NCBI RefSeq assembly: GCF_902167145.1
Contig: NC_050101.1
Coordinates: 176,944,428 to 177,008,427, forward strand
Source of the DNA: Zea mays
Taxonomy: Eukaryota; Streptophyta; Magnoliopsida; Poales; Poaceae
DNA: 64,000 bases
Direction: 5' to 3'
The notes under the pieces are model-generated. The model did no database searches. It saw only the letters and a program-made list of their open reading frames with translations, and was not told where the DNA came from. Shown piece after piece: positions 1-11,600 of this stretch; position 1 is the first letter of the stretch, and the number at the start of each line of letters is the position of its first letter. Both the position numbers and the translations under genes were made by a program.

Positions 1-426
1 GAGCCACACGCGCACCCGGTTCTGCGGCAGCCGGATCTCCGCCACCCACTTGCCCCACTGCCGCTGCCGCACGCCGCGGTACAGCTTCTGCCGCAGCATG
101 TCGTCGGGCGGCACGGACTGCTGGAACTGGAAGCTGGAGGCGGCGGCGGAGGACGGCGACGAGGAGGAGGCCGAGCAGGCGGCGGCGTGCTGGCGCGCCT
201 GCGGCTGTGACTGTGAGGCGGCGAAGTGGCGGAGCAGCTCGCACTGGCGGTAGTAGACGCTGGAGCCGAGCGGCGGGATGGTGACCGGCGGCGGGAGGTG
301 CGAGAACACGGTGTCGAGGGCGCTGGTGCCCGGGGAGGAGAGCAGCAGCGAGGACACGGCGGAGCGGACCTCGCCCGGGAAGCTGCTGGTGCCGGCCGGG
401 GGCAGCGTGCGGAGGCTCGCGTCCAT
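1..426 (-). CDS. AP2/ERF transcription factor, N-terminal part (gene runs off left edge)
   Basis: Reading leftward from the ATG at 426-424 gives 142 uninterrupted codons that are still open at position 1. The protein starts [10 protein letters not shown], has a Ser/Ala/Gln-rich N-terminal region, and from about residue 115 enters an AP2/ERF DNA-binding domain with the diagnostic [16 protein letters not shown] and RVWL elements. The WVAEIRLP stretch fits the DREB A-6 / ERF group I type (RAP2.4 and ERF061 relatives) better than the typical WAAEIRDP of ERF group members; this subgroup call is from memory of the family. Such proteins bind DRE/GCC-type promoter elements in the nucleus and act in stress or developmental responses. 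The rest of the domain and the C-terminus lie outside the window. The start is supported by a TATA box at a suitable distance upstream and the lack of an earlier in-frame ATG. Its target genes cannot be read from here. Confidence 0.9.
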   Translation of the reverse strand, partial: MDASLRTLPPAGTSSFPGEVRSAVSSLLLSSPGTSALDTVFSHLPPPVTIPPLGSSVYYRQCELLRHFAASQSQPQARQHAAACSASSSSPSSAAASSFQFQQSVPPDDMLRQKLYRGVRQRQWGKWVAEIRLPQNRVRVWL

Positions 427-612
427 GGATGGATGGGCTGGGCAGCTCGCTCCGGCCTGTAGTGTGGTCCTGTGGTGTGGCCGTGTGGGCGCGAGTTGGA
501 GTTGTGTAGTAGTTATTGCGGGAGCGGGAGGGAGGTTCTTACGGCCGTGGCGGGAAGGGCCTTCGTCCTGCACTGCACGGCCTGCCCAGCAACGGGACGC
601 GGCCCAGATGGC

Positions 613-621
613 CTTTTATAA
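613..621 (-). promoter_or_regulatory. TATA box of the AP2/ERF gene
   Basis: Read on the minus strand this is CTTATAAAAG-like, about 190 bp upstream of the ERF start codon. It predicts transcription starting near 580-590 and a 5' UTR of roughly 155-165 nt. Inferred from sequence and spacing only. Confidence 0.6.
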
Positions 622-2710
622 GCGACGCGTCCCACCGCGCTTTTACCATTGTACCCCTGGTATGTGAACAGGGAGACTTCGTCATCTCATCTGCGACACG
701 CACCCAGCTGGTCGTCTTTGCAAGCTGCAGCGGCACAAGTCAACTCCTCAGCATGTCTACACTGCCTAGCCGATGACCATCCACCATTCCTTGATTACAT
801 TAGGATGGAGCGATACAAATTTGACTCGGTTCACCGCCGGTGTCAATGTCCATCTGTCAACGAACGATACCTGGCAATAAGAATTTGCTCCCGAAACTCT
901 GGAAAGTTGAAGGACTGTTGCTGCTACAAGTCTTCACCTTTTTTTTTCCATTGAACTGGAACTGGAAGAGTGGCAGGTAAAGTATTTCAGGAAGGCTATT
1001 TCTTTATTCTTTTCCTTTCTTCACGGACTGCAGCCCATGATAGGCCTAGGTTAATAATAATAATAACCAAGACTAAACTACAAACTACTCCTACAGTTAG
1101 TTAACTGCGAATCACAGCATCTGCATGAGCCTGCCCTTAAAGCAGCCAGCAGAAACACAACGGTTGCACTTTGTGTGCGTCATGGTGACTCATGCCGAAG
1201 GTCAGGAATCAGGATGGGCAGTTTCGGGAATGCGCCGGCCGGATGGGGTGAATAAGGGGACAGGAGGGCACGTGGCGACGGGCCAGCGGACGGGGACGTA
1301 CGGGCTTGCGGGGCAGCAGCGTCAAATGGTGGCCAGTAGGAACAGAAGATGAGAGAGGGAGGATGAGCCGTGACCAAGGCCCGAAAAGCAAACTTTTGGC
1401 ATTTATGAGGGTTCGTTGTGGTGACAGGTGTTTTTTTTTTCTTGCTCTTAGTTATTTCTTAAAAAAAATCGTGTTGCCTTGACACTAAAATAATCTTCGA
1501 ATATACGACGTAGATGATATATATAGCATTGTGCTAAGGTGTTACATAGACGCTACTACGGTTCTAACATAGCATATAGTAGTACCTTGATGTCATATAT
1601 GACCCAGTACGGAGGTTCTAACTCTATACCGGCGACATCCATTTCCTCTTCAATCTCTCTCTATTCAAGCCACCAGCCAATCAAGCTCTTCGCTTGGCTT
1701 CAGTCCAAAATGACTTCTACCGTTTCTACAATGTTTTGTCTCTATGGATTGCAGTAGCATTAGTCCAAACAACTGGCTTTAATCCGAAGCGAACAACCAA
1801 TATCACCGCCTCCCCCGCCATCGCTAACTATCTATCCATGTATCCACCATGAGTTGGGTCGGGGATGAAAACAATCAGAAACAAAAAAAATGGTAGAGTC
1901 TATACAAAAACGATTGCTTGGCGGTCGAAAATTTATCCGATTTCATAATTAACCTATAGCTATAACTAGGTGATCATGCATATGACCGTACAAAATATTG
2001 TTTTGTACTGTATACATAGTGGAGTTTGAAATAAAAGATGAGGATTAGTAAGTTGCTAAGGATAGCCTTAGTGACTACACTACGATGATGTTGATAGATA
2101 TTTGAAATTCTAATCTTAAACATAGTAATTTTCGGAACCGACATTGGCGTTACGGAAATGATACGGTTATGCGGATTCGGTTACAAATTTTTTTTATTAC
2201 AATTTTCAGACAGAAGTACAAACACATTCGCACATAATTGTTGCGAGTCTCAAACTGGCGAGCTGGCCCCGATGGATAGGGCAGACATCTGAGAGATGTC
2301 CCGAACTGTCTTCCATCAAGTGCACGTGTCTCGTGTTCACGTGTTGGGTCTAAAGTCTACTACTCCCTTGCCTTTCAAATTTGGATCGACTTGATTGCTC
2401 GACTCTTCCGAAATGAAATTCACAGTATTTTGAGCCTCGAGTGAAAAAAGTTGCTCGTTTGAATCTCCGTGCACGGTTCGTATGTCTTTTTTTGTCAATT
2501 TTTAGACGATACGTGATACTGGGGCAACCCGAAAGTGGTTCTTTTGTCATCTATCTAGGTCATGGTCAAACACCTTTTTATATGCCCGTGTGCTAGAAGC
2601 CAGCCTTTCATAGTGCACATTAGACTGAGTGTATATAGTCGTACAACATACTATTTTGTAGTATTTTGCACTGTAAACCAGAAGTTTGAAATGAGATAAG
2701 AGATGAGTAA
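622..2710. other. Intergenic DNA upstream of the ERF gene
   Basis: No coding region can be supported. The stretch is AT-rich beyond about 1400, with short homopolymer runs (poly-T at 1432-1440 and 2189-2196). A diverged duplication is visible: about 1976-2060 and 2630-2710 share an ordered set of motifs (CGTACAA, TTTTGTA, AGTTTGAAAT, AGATGAG, AGTAA). It may hold distal promoter elements of the ERF gene, but none is recognisable with confidence. Confidence 0.5.
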
Positions 2711-3060
2711 GAGCATCTACAACAAGAAGTCCTATATTCGACTACTAAAAATTAAAATAGGGTCTAATTTAAAATGTTTAGGACCATAAAAACATTTTTA
2801 GCTTGGACAGTTTAGTCCTATATCATGTTATTAAAAAATAGATCATGTTGTTTAGAAAAAATAAAAATGTTACAAATAGTGTATAAAACGAGGATAAGCT
2901 CTACCGTATGGGGTCATATATTTAAGACCTGAGACATCGGGTACTATAATTGTTTGATAATTTTTTTTTGTGAAATAGGACCTCTTTTGGGCCGATTTTT
3001 GGTGATGGAGACCTATATTTCAAAATAGAACTCCGTCTAAGACTTTTGTTGAAGATGCTC
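2711..3060. mobile_element. PIF/Harbinger (Tourist-like) MITE, 350 bp
   Basis: The left end GAGCATCTACAAC and the inverted right end (GAGCATCTTCAAC as reverse complement) match at 12 of 13 positions. The element is flanked by the 3-bp direct repeat TAA (2708-2710 and 3061-3063), the target-site type of PIF/Harbinger elements. It is AT-rich with no coding capacity, as expected for a non-autonomous MITE. Confidence 0.8.
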
Positions 3061-3063
3061 TAA

Positions 3064-4149
3064 AAAAGTTAGCTTTCGATACTTGCACAGTCATATTGGC
3101 GGGCCTTGTATTAGAAACCTGTAGATTTTTTTTTCCTTTTGGGGGTGAAAGAAGATATATTTGGTCGGAATTTATCTGGACCGTAACCGTTGTCCTTAGG
3201 AGGACTGATGGGGGAAAAGTATAATTGATTTTGAGACAAAATAAAAGCAAACAAGAACCCCGAACACATCAATGGAAACACAACACGATCATTCAGACGA
3301 TCCTGAACACGTACGCACTCGTCGCCCGTGGCAAGGGGGGAAGACATGGTGACATAACTTGCCATTGCCAGGCACAGCACAGAGAGAGGGCCCTGTGCCT
3401 GTGCGTGCCGTGCTCCCACGGCTGACGGCTCTGAATGAATTGGAAATGTGAGGCACCACGTGACGCCGATCCAGGTGTCGTGCAGTAGCAACGAACAGCA
3501 GAGCCAAAGTCCCCGACCGGCGACCTCTCGACCTGGAAGCATGTCAGCATCCGAAAAGAACGTCCCGGCCGGGCCGGCCATGCATCCTTCTTGAGACCCG
3601 CTGATGCTTGACTGACTGAGCAATGCACGCACGCATGGATCACGAGCCGCGACTGCCTGACTGGAATGATCGCCGAGCATTTCCGGCTCTTCACACGCGG
3701 ACCCGCAGTGGTACTGTGGTAGTACGTACTAGTTCCGGCTCTGAATGAAGGGAAGGGAAGGGAGTAACAGTGAAAGCTGAGCAGCAGGAAGCAAGGAGTA
3801 CTTGTATTAGAGAGGCAAATGAAACGAAAGCGTGGTCAATTCGGATAAGGATTCGCCGTGGCTCGTGAGGACGAGTACGGCCGGCCGGACGACGACTGAG
3901 AAAGAGAGGGACGAGAAAGAGAAGGACAAGCTAATGGTAATGGCCCGTGTCTATTTTCGAGCAATGAAAAGGCTCCTTTTGCCGCCTTGCGGAGCACACG
4001 TCGCTGCAGGCTGCAGCTTTCCGGGTTCTCTGACTTGCGAGCTCGTCCGGCCGGTCTGCGATCCAGCCGAGCAGAGCAGGGATTTATTAGCGTCGCCAGC
4101 TTAACTGCACTGCCTTTTTGGATTGATTGGTTGCCGATCTGTTTACCAC

Positions 4150-4181
<32 letters not shown>

Positions 4182-5201
4182 TAATATGGCGACAGGGCTT
4201 TCAAACCGGCGGTCAGAGGGCAAGGCGAGCGAGCGCGACGGCCGTCCGTCGCGCTCGCATCCTACGTGCCGCCGGCCGGTTGGCTCCGCGCGGCCGCCCA
4301 CGGCCGCCCCGCGCGCCCTGCCAGCCACCCGTCGTTGCGGCGCCGAGAAGGACGAAGCGGTCGCACATGCCGGTCGCCGTCGCCTCCGTCGCGCTCGGCG
4401 CCGGATGCCGCCAAGCGAGCGCTTTTCCGGGCGCGCCGCGCTGGCTCGCTTCACCTCCCGTTATTTATCCCGGGATAGCGTCCACCTCTCGCTGGCTCTC
4501 GGACCGCATTTAACGCCGGGGGGTTTTTTTTTCCCTCTTGTCTAGCGGCGACGCGTATACGCCGGGGGCGCGTCACAGGTGTCAGGGGCGCCGGCGACGC
4601 GACGGCGAGTGCTGTCCGCCTCGGGCGGCGCCTGCTGGTCAAACGCGGCGAAAAAACACGCCCCCGCCGTGCTGCCGTGCTGGCTACTGCTGCAGTCTGC
4701 AGCGCCCGACCCGTGCGTCCACCCGGCATCGTTCCCTCGTCGCCACAACGGCAGACAGGTAGTTCGTTGGTTGGTTGGTGATGGGTTGCAGGATGGCCCG
4801 TGATCGTGTGTTGGCAAGCAAATGGCGGTGGCCACGTGGCGTCGACGGCTGACACGAGCTCAATGATTGAGCCGTGGCGTGCTGCGCGAGGGGTTTGACT
4901 CGCCACACTGTGCTGCTCCCTTTCGGTTCGGAGTTCGGACCGAAGTCGTGGCTCGCATTAACTGACCCGACCGATCTGTGTCAGGCGGAGAGGTGAGGTG
5001 GCGGCCGGGGGCGCGATGATGCGCACGGCTCAACTGCTGATGTGATTAGCGCATGACTGCCATCTAGCTCAATGCTCATCTCATCTCATCTCTTGCTTGT
5101 CCGAGGATTCTACATTCTACTGGTGGTAGTAAATGAGCGAGCTAAGATTGGTGCACGTACTTTAGGGGTGTTTAGTTAATTAGCTCCCACCTTCTCACCT
5201 T
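3064..5201. other. Intergenic DNA with GC-rich island
   Basis: No gene is supported. From about 4180 to 5040 the DNA is strongly GC-rich and open reading frames overlap on both strands without family resemblance, which is what high GC content alone would give. It could be a CpG-rich promoter or a noncoding first exon of something unannotated, but no splice or protein evidence supports that. The interval 3700-4100 has purine-rich runs (for example GAAGGGAAGGGAAGGGAG near 3746). Confidence 0.4.
4151..4181 (+). repeat. (CAG)10 trinucleotide microsatellite
   Basis: Ten perfect CAG units at 4151-4180, followed by a C. It lies at the left edge of the GC-rich island. Depending on frame it would encode Gln, Ser or Ala, but no supported protein contains it. 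Likely length-polymorphic. Confidence 0.95.
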
Positions 5202-5485
5202 GGGTGTTTGGTACTACCCTGGGTTCTAGCTTTAGTATGGAACTATAGCGTATGATATAAATTTAAACGGCTTTAAAAAATACTTTTAGTGTAATCTTTG
5301 TCCTTTAAAAATTTACAGCTTCAACTTCACGATTTTCTGAATCTCTTAATAATCTGCTTCATAAACTCCAACAAAATTCGTGAAGCTTAAACAGTCATAA
5401 ACAAGATCTTAGTCCATAAAATACCAAACCGAATAAATATAAATAAATCTTAATCCCTAAAATTTAGGACGGTGACTAAAAGAAC
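5202..5485. other. Possible left part of a split MITE-like element
   Basis: The stretch begins GGGTGTTTGGTACTA. Just past the retrotransposon stack (to 49662) the sequence reads, as reverse complement, GGGTACTTGGTTCTT, which matches at 11 of 15 positions. Joining 5202-5485 to 49654-49662 would give an element of about 295 bp that received the solo LTR near its right end. No clean target duplication is visible, so this is weak. Confidence 0.25.
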
Positions 5486-6507
5486 CGTCACACCCGGCTT
5501 TAAGGAACAAAGCCAGGTGCATCTCATACATGCGCCAAGAAGACAACATATATAATAACAGAGTGTATAGAGATAAATGTCATAAAACATCATAGTACTT
5601 ATTACATAGCGGAAGACTTATTACAAAATAAAAGAATAAATATAAAACGAACTAAGGATCATCGGCGCCAATGTCAACTGAGAAACGCCACCTAGATCAG
5701 ATCATACTTCTCGCCTTGTGGCTCCTCCTGAACCACCTGCTCTTCTCCTGTGGGGGGTGTGAGACAGCAAGGGTGAGCTCACACATGATCATAGCTCAAC
5801 AAGTTGTGGGGAACCAGTGGACATAAACTCACAAAGGTGTGAGTTCATGTGATGTGTAAGGCTAATCAATGATAGGTGTCGGCGTTTCGACCCCCGGGGG
5901 TCCCTGGACCGACGAGTAAATTGTCGCCGCGTGCCCCAGCCCAGATGGGTCGGCGCGAGACGGAGCGCGAAGGGGGGAAGAAGCCGGAGGGAGACAGGTG
6001 TAAAAGGGGGAAACCCGCGGCCTTCGTGTTTGTCCTGCGCCCAAGTCGGGTGCGCTTGCAGTAGGGGGTTACAAGCGTCCACGCGGGAGGGAGCGAGAGG
6101 CCTACGCGAGCGCCGTCCCGTCCTTCCCCGCGCGGCCAACCCTTCGTAAGAGGGCCCTGGACCTTCCTTTTATAGGCGTAAGGAGAGGATCCAGGTGTAC
6201 AATGGGGGGTGTAGCAGTGTGCTAACGTGTCTAGCGGAGAAGAGCTAGCGCCCTAAATACATACCGTCGTGGCAGCCGGTTCGTGTGGTGTCGTGGCTGT
6301 CGGAGGAGCGCTGGAGCCTGGTGGAAGGACAGTTGTTAGGGCTGTCGAGTCCTTGCTGACGTCTCCTTGCTTCCGTAAGGGGGCTGAGAGCCGCCGTCGT
6401 CATGGAGCATGCGGGGCGCCATCATTACTTGTTTATCGGGGCGAGCCAGATGGGACGCCGGTCTTGTTCCCCGTAGCCTGAGTTAGCTTGGGGTAGGGTA
6501 ATGATGG

Positions 6508-7907
6508 TGAGAGCACCTCGAGGGGGTGAATAGGTGATCCTGTAAAACTTGAAACTTAAGCCACAAAACTTGGTTAAGTGTTAGCACAATAGTTGCCAAG
6601 TGGCTAGAGAGGAGTCAAAACACAATAACCACAAAAACTTGGTTAAGCGTTAGCACAATAATTCCCAAGTGGCTAAAGAGGAGTCTCAACAAAACACAAT
6701 AACCAACAAGAGATCAATCACAGAGATGACACGATGGTTATCCCATGGTTCGGCCAAGACCAACGCTTGCCTACTCCACGTTGTGGCGTCCCAACGGACG
6801 AGGGTTGCAATCAACCCCTCTCAAGTGGTCCAAAGACCCACTTGAATACCACGGTGTTTTGCTTGCTTTTCTTAATCCCGTTTGCGAGGAATCTCCACAA
6901 CTTGGAGCCTCTCGCCCTTACACTTGAAGTTCACAAAGAAGCACGGAGCAAGGGAGGGATTAGCAACACACACAAGACACAAAAATCAGAGTGTCAACAC
7001 GCACACAAGTCGCAACAAGAGCTCGCAACACAACCCAATGAGTTCACAACTCCACTAGAGCTCTATATGCTATCACAAAGAAACATATGCGCGGAATCGA
7101 TGTCTTGGTGCTTAGGAATGTTGTAAGTATGCTTGGTGTGCTCCTCCATGCGCCTAGGGGTCCCTTTTATAGCCCCAAGGCAGCTAGGAGCCGTTGAGAG
7201 CAATCCTGGAAGGCAGATATTGCCTTCTGTCGACTGGCGCACCGGACAGTCCGGTGCACCACCGGACACTGTCCGGTGCAGATCTCCTTCCTTATTTGGC
7301 GAAGCCGACCGTTGGAGTCTGAGAGCCGTTGGCGCACCGGACACTGTCCGGTGCACACCGGACAGTCCGGTGCACCAATGTGACCGTTGGCTCGGCCACG
7401 CGTCATGCGCGGAATCCTCGGCCGACCGTTGCCCTGGCTGACTGTTGACTCACCGGACAGTCCGGTGCGCCACCGGACAGTCCGGTGAATTTTAGCCGTA
7501 TGCCGTTGATGGTTTCCCGAGAGCGACGAGTTCGCCTGTGAACGGCTCACCGGACAGTCCGGTGCACCACCGGACAGACCGGTGAATTTTAGCCGTACAC
7601 CGCCGTCGAAGTCTCGAGAGCAGCCTGTTTGCCAGAGTCAGCCTGGCGCACCGGACAGTCCGGTGCACCCAGACTGAGCAGACTTTGGCTGAACAAAGCC
7701 ATCTCTTCTCTAATTCAATTTTTCCTGTTTCCAGCACTTAGACACAATACATTAGTCCATAAAAACAATGTACTAAGTCTAGAAACATACCTTTTGACAT
7801 GATTTGCATCTTGTCCACCATTTTGCATAGATTAGCACAAAAACACTTGTGTTGGCACTCAATCACCAAAATACTTAGAAATGGCCCAAGGGCACATTTC
7901 CCTTTCA
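6508..7907 (-). repeat. 3' LTR of Ji-type copy 1 (chimeric)
   Basis: 1400 bp, about 50 bp longer than its partner. The extra length is an imperfect tandem duplication: 6561-6628 resembles the partner LTR, while 6629-6702 resembles Ji-type copy 2 (CTAAAGAGGAGTCTCAAC variant). It holds several near-palindromes of the form CACCGGACAGTCCGGTG between about 7230 and 7670. Confidence 0.9.
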
Positions 7908-8697
7908 ATCTCCCCCTTTTTGGTGATTTATGCCAACACAACATAAAGCAACTAGAACAAGTGCAATATCAAAGCAAATGAACACTCAAAATTGTTTTGA
8001 TTCAATTTTGGCATATATGGATCATACTTTGCCACCACTTGGTTTGTTTTTGTAAATCAACCTCAAATTCCTATCTCTAAGTCAAATCCACTTGTAGAGA
8101 CATAAAGAGAGGTATTCCAAAAGAAATTGATCAAGAATTTCAAAAGCTCCCCCTTTCTCCCAAAATCAACACTTCTCCCCACAAGATGCCAACTATTGAC
8201 AAAAGAGACAACAAGATAGTTTTGACAAACCAAAAGCTCTATTCTACTATTTTCAAAGTTTCTCAAGTGGTAGCTGATCCATTTATTGTTTTGGCCTTTA
8301 TTTTCTCCCCCTTTGGCATCAAGCACCAAAACGGGATCAATCTTGGCCCTTAAACCCCATTGCCTCACCAAAATCTTCAAGTAAGAACACAAAGGCAATA
8401 AGAGTACATGAGATGAACTTGGAATTAGTTACCCTCTCATCGGAGTGCAGTGGAAGTCTTTCATGGTCCAAGTCCACCTTTTACCTTTCAAGCCTCCTTT
8501 GAGACTAAAACAAGCAAACTCAAGCATATGGTTAGTCTCAAAGGGTCAAGTTGTAACACAGCTCCCCCTAAATATGTGCATCACTTGCACAAGGACTTGT
8601 GAGGTCCAGGGAGTGATTGTACAACTTGAGCACCACAAGTAAGCAACAAAATGCAGAAGGAACATGATCAAAGGCATAAAGACATGTATGCTATAAA
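7908..8697 (-). other. Noncoding tract of Ji-type copy 1 with multiple PPT-like motifs
   Basis: Between the pol stop and the 3' LTR. The purine tract AAAAAGGGGGAGAT abuts the LTR at 7908-7921, and further AGGGGGAG-type motifs (seen as CTCCCCC on the plus strand) recur near 8149, 8302 and 8563. Repeated PPT motifs upstream of the 3' LTR are a known Sirevirus trait. No protein is supported here. Confidence 0.75.
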
Positions 8698-11600
8698 TCA
8701 ATCCAAGTTCCGCGAATCTAGGATATTGAGCTCACTACGCAGCCTGCAAAAGGTCTTTTCATCTAAAGGCTTAGTGAAGATATCGGCTAGCTGGTTCTCG
8801 GTGCTAACATGAAACACTTCGATATCTCCCTTTTGCTGGTGGCCTCTCAAAAAGTGATGTCGGATGTCATTGTGCATTGTGCGGCTGTGCTCAACAGGAT
8901 TTTCCGCTATTCGAATAGCACTCTCATTGTCACATAGGAGTGGGACTTTGCTCAGATTGTAGCCAAAGTCCCGGAGTGTTTGCCTCATCCAAAGTAGTTG
9001 CGCGCAACACTGTCCTGCGGCAACGTACTCGGCCTCAGCGGTGGATAGGGCAACCGAGGTTTGTTTCTTAGAGTTCCACGACACCAAGGACCTTCCTAAG
9101 AATTGGCACGTCCCCGATGTACTCTTCCTATCGACCTTACATCCAGCATAGTCGGAATCTGAATATCCAATCAAGTCAAAGTTAGACCCCTTTGGATACC
9201 AGATCCCGAAGCAAGGCGTACCGACTAAATATCTAAGAATTCGCTTCACAGCCACTAAGTGACACTCCTTTGGATCGGATTGAAATCTAGCACACATGCA
9301 TACGCTAAGCATAATATCCGGTCTACTAGCACATAAATAAAGCAAAGAACCTATCATGGACCGGTATGCTTTTTGATCAACGGACTTACCTCCTTTGTTG
9401 AGGTCGGTGTGTCCGTTGGTTCCCATCGGAGTCTTTGCGGGCTTGGCGTCCTTCATCCCAAACCGCTTCAGCAAGTCTTGCGTGTACTTCGTTTGGGAGA
9501 TGAAGGTGTCGTCCTTGAGTTGCTTCACTTGGAACCCAAGGAAGTAGTTCAACTCGCCCATCATCGACATCTCAAATTTCTGCGTCATCACCCTGCTAAA
9601 CTCCTCACAAGACTTTTGGTTAGTAGAACCAAATATTATGTCATCTACATAAATTTGGCACACAAAAAGATCACCATCGCAAGTCTTAGTGAAAAGAGTT
9701 GGATCGGCTTTCCCAACCTTGAAAGCATTAGCAATTAAAAAGTCTCTAAGGCATTCATACCATGCTCTTGGGGCTTGCTTAAGTCAATAGAGCGCCTTAG
9801 AGAGCTTACACACATGGTCGGGGTACCGTTCATCCTCGAAGCCAGGGGGTTGCTCCACGTACACCTCCTCCTTGATTGGCCCGTTGAGGAAAGCGCTCTT
9901 CACATCCATTTGGTACAACCTGAAAGAATGGTGAGCGGCATATGCTAGCAAAATACGAATTGATTCTAGCCTAGCCACAGGAGCAAACGTCTCCTCAAAG
10001 TCCAAACCTGCGACTTGGGCATAACCTTTTGCCACAAGTCGAGCCTTGTTCCTCGTCACCACCCCGTGCTCGTCCTGTTTGTTGCGGAACACCCACTTGG
10101 TTCCCACAACATTTTGCTTGGGACGAGGCACCAGTGTCCAAACTTCATTGCGCTTGAAGTTGTTGAGTTCCTCCTGCATGGCCAACACCCAGTCCGGATC
10201 TAGCAAGGCCTCTTCTACCCTGAAAGGCTCAATAGAAGAGACAAAAGAGTAATGCTCACAAAAATTAACTAATCTCGAACGAGTAGTTACTCCCTTGCTA
10301 ATATCACCCAATATTTGGTCGACGGGATGATCCCTTTGGATCGTCGCTCGAACTTGGGTTGGAGGTGCCTGAGGTGCTTCTTCCTCTTCACTTTGAACAT
10401 CTTGTGCTCCCCCTTGATCATGCGCCTCCACTTGAGGTACCTGTTCGTCATCTTGGGTTGGGGGATGCACCATAGTTGAGGAAGAAGGTTGATCTTGCTC
10501 CAATTGTTCCTGTGGTCGCACATCTCCAATCGCCATGGTGCGCATTGCGACCGTTGGAACGTCTTCTTCATCTACATCATCAAGATCAACATCTTGCTCT
10601 CTTGGAGAGCCATTAGTCTCATCAAATACAACGTCGCTAGAGACTTCAACCAAACCCGATGATTTGTTGAAGACCCTATACGACTTTGTATTTGAATCAT
10701 AACCTAATAAAAACCCTTCTACAGCTTTGGGAGCAAATTTAGAGGTTCTACCTTTCTTCACAAGAATATAACACTTGCTCCCAAATACACGAAAATAAGA
10801 CACATTGGGTTTGTTACCAGTTAGCAGCTCATATGAAGTCTTCTTGAGGAGGCGGTGAAGATAGACCCTGTTGATGGCGTGGCAAGCCGTGTTCACGGCT
10901 TCCGACCAAAAACGCTCGGGGGTCTTGAATTCTCCAAGCATAGTCCTCGCCATATCGATGAGCGTCCTGTTCTTCCTCTCTACCACACCATTTTGCTGTG
11001 GTGTGTAGGGAGCGGAGAACTCGTGCTTGATCCCTTCCTCTTCAAGGAACTCCTCCACTTGAAGGTTCTTGAACTCGGACCCGTTGTCGCTCCTTATCTT
11101 CTTCACCTTGAGCTCAAACTCATTTTGAGCTCTCCTTAGGAAGCGCTTGAGGGTCCCTTGGGTTTTAGATTTATCCTGCAAGAAGAATACCCAAGTGAAG
11201 CGGGAAAAATCATCAACTATAACAAGACCATACTTACTTCCTCCTATACTTAGATAGGCGACGGGTCCGAAGAGGTCCATATGAAGCATCTCCAAAGGTC
11301 TTGATGTTGTCATCACATTTTTGGTGTGATGAGAGCCTCCCACCTGTTTCCCTGCTTGACAAGCTGCACACGGTCTATCTTTTTCGAAATGTACATTAGT
11401 TATACCTATCACGTGTTCTCCCTTTAGAAGCTTGTGGAGGTTCTTCATCCCCACATGTGCTAAGCGGCGATGCCACAACCAGCCCATACAAGTCTTAGCC
11501 ATTAAGCATGCATCTAGACCGGCTTCTTCTTTTGCAAAATTAACCAAATAAAGTCTGCCGTCTAGTACACCCTTAAAAGCTAGTGAACCATCACACCTTC

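Noticed and set aside
3111..3680. 189-codon minus-strand open frame
   Set aside because: No recognisable domain, it overlaps other open frames, and its composition is mixed. No support as a gene.
4123..4545. Poly-Ala, poly-Gln or poly-Ser open frames through the CAG run
   Set aside because: All frames read through the repeat, none has a conserved domain, and codon use is not distinctive.
7230..7670. CRISPR-like appearance of regularly recurring CACCGGACAGTCCGGTG units
   Set aside because: This is a plant nuclear retrotransposon LTR. The units are palindromes with variable, non-spacer-like intervals, and no cas genes exist here.
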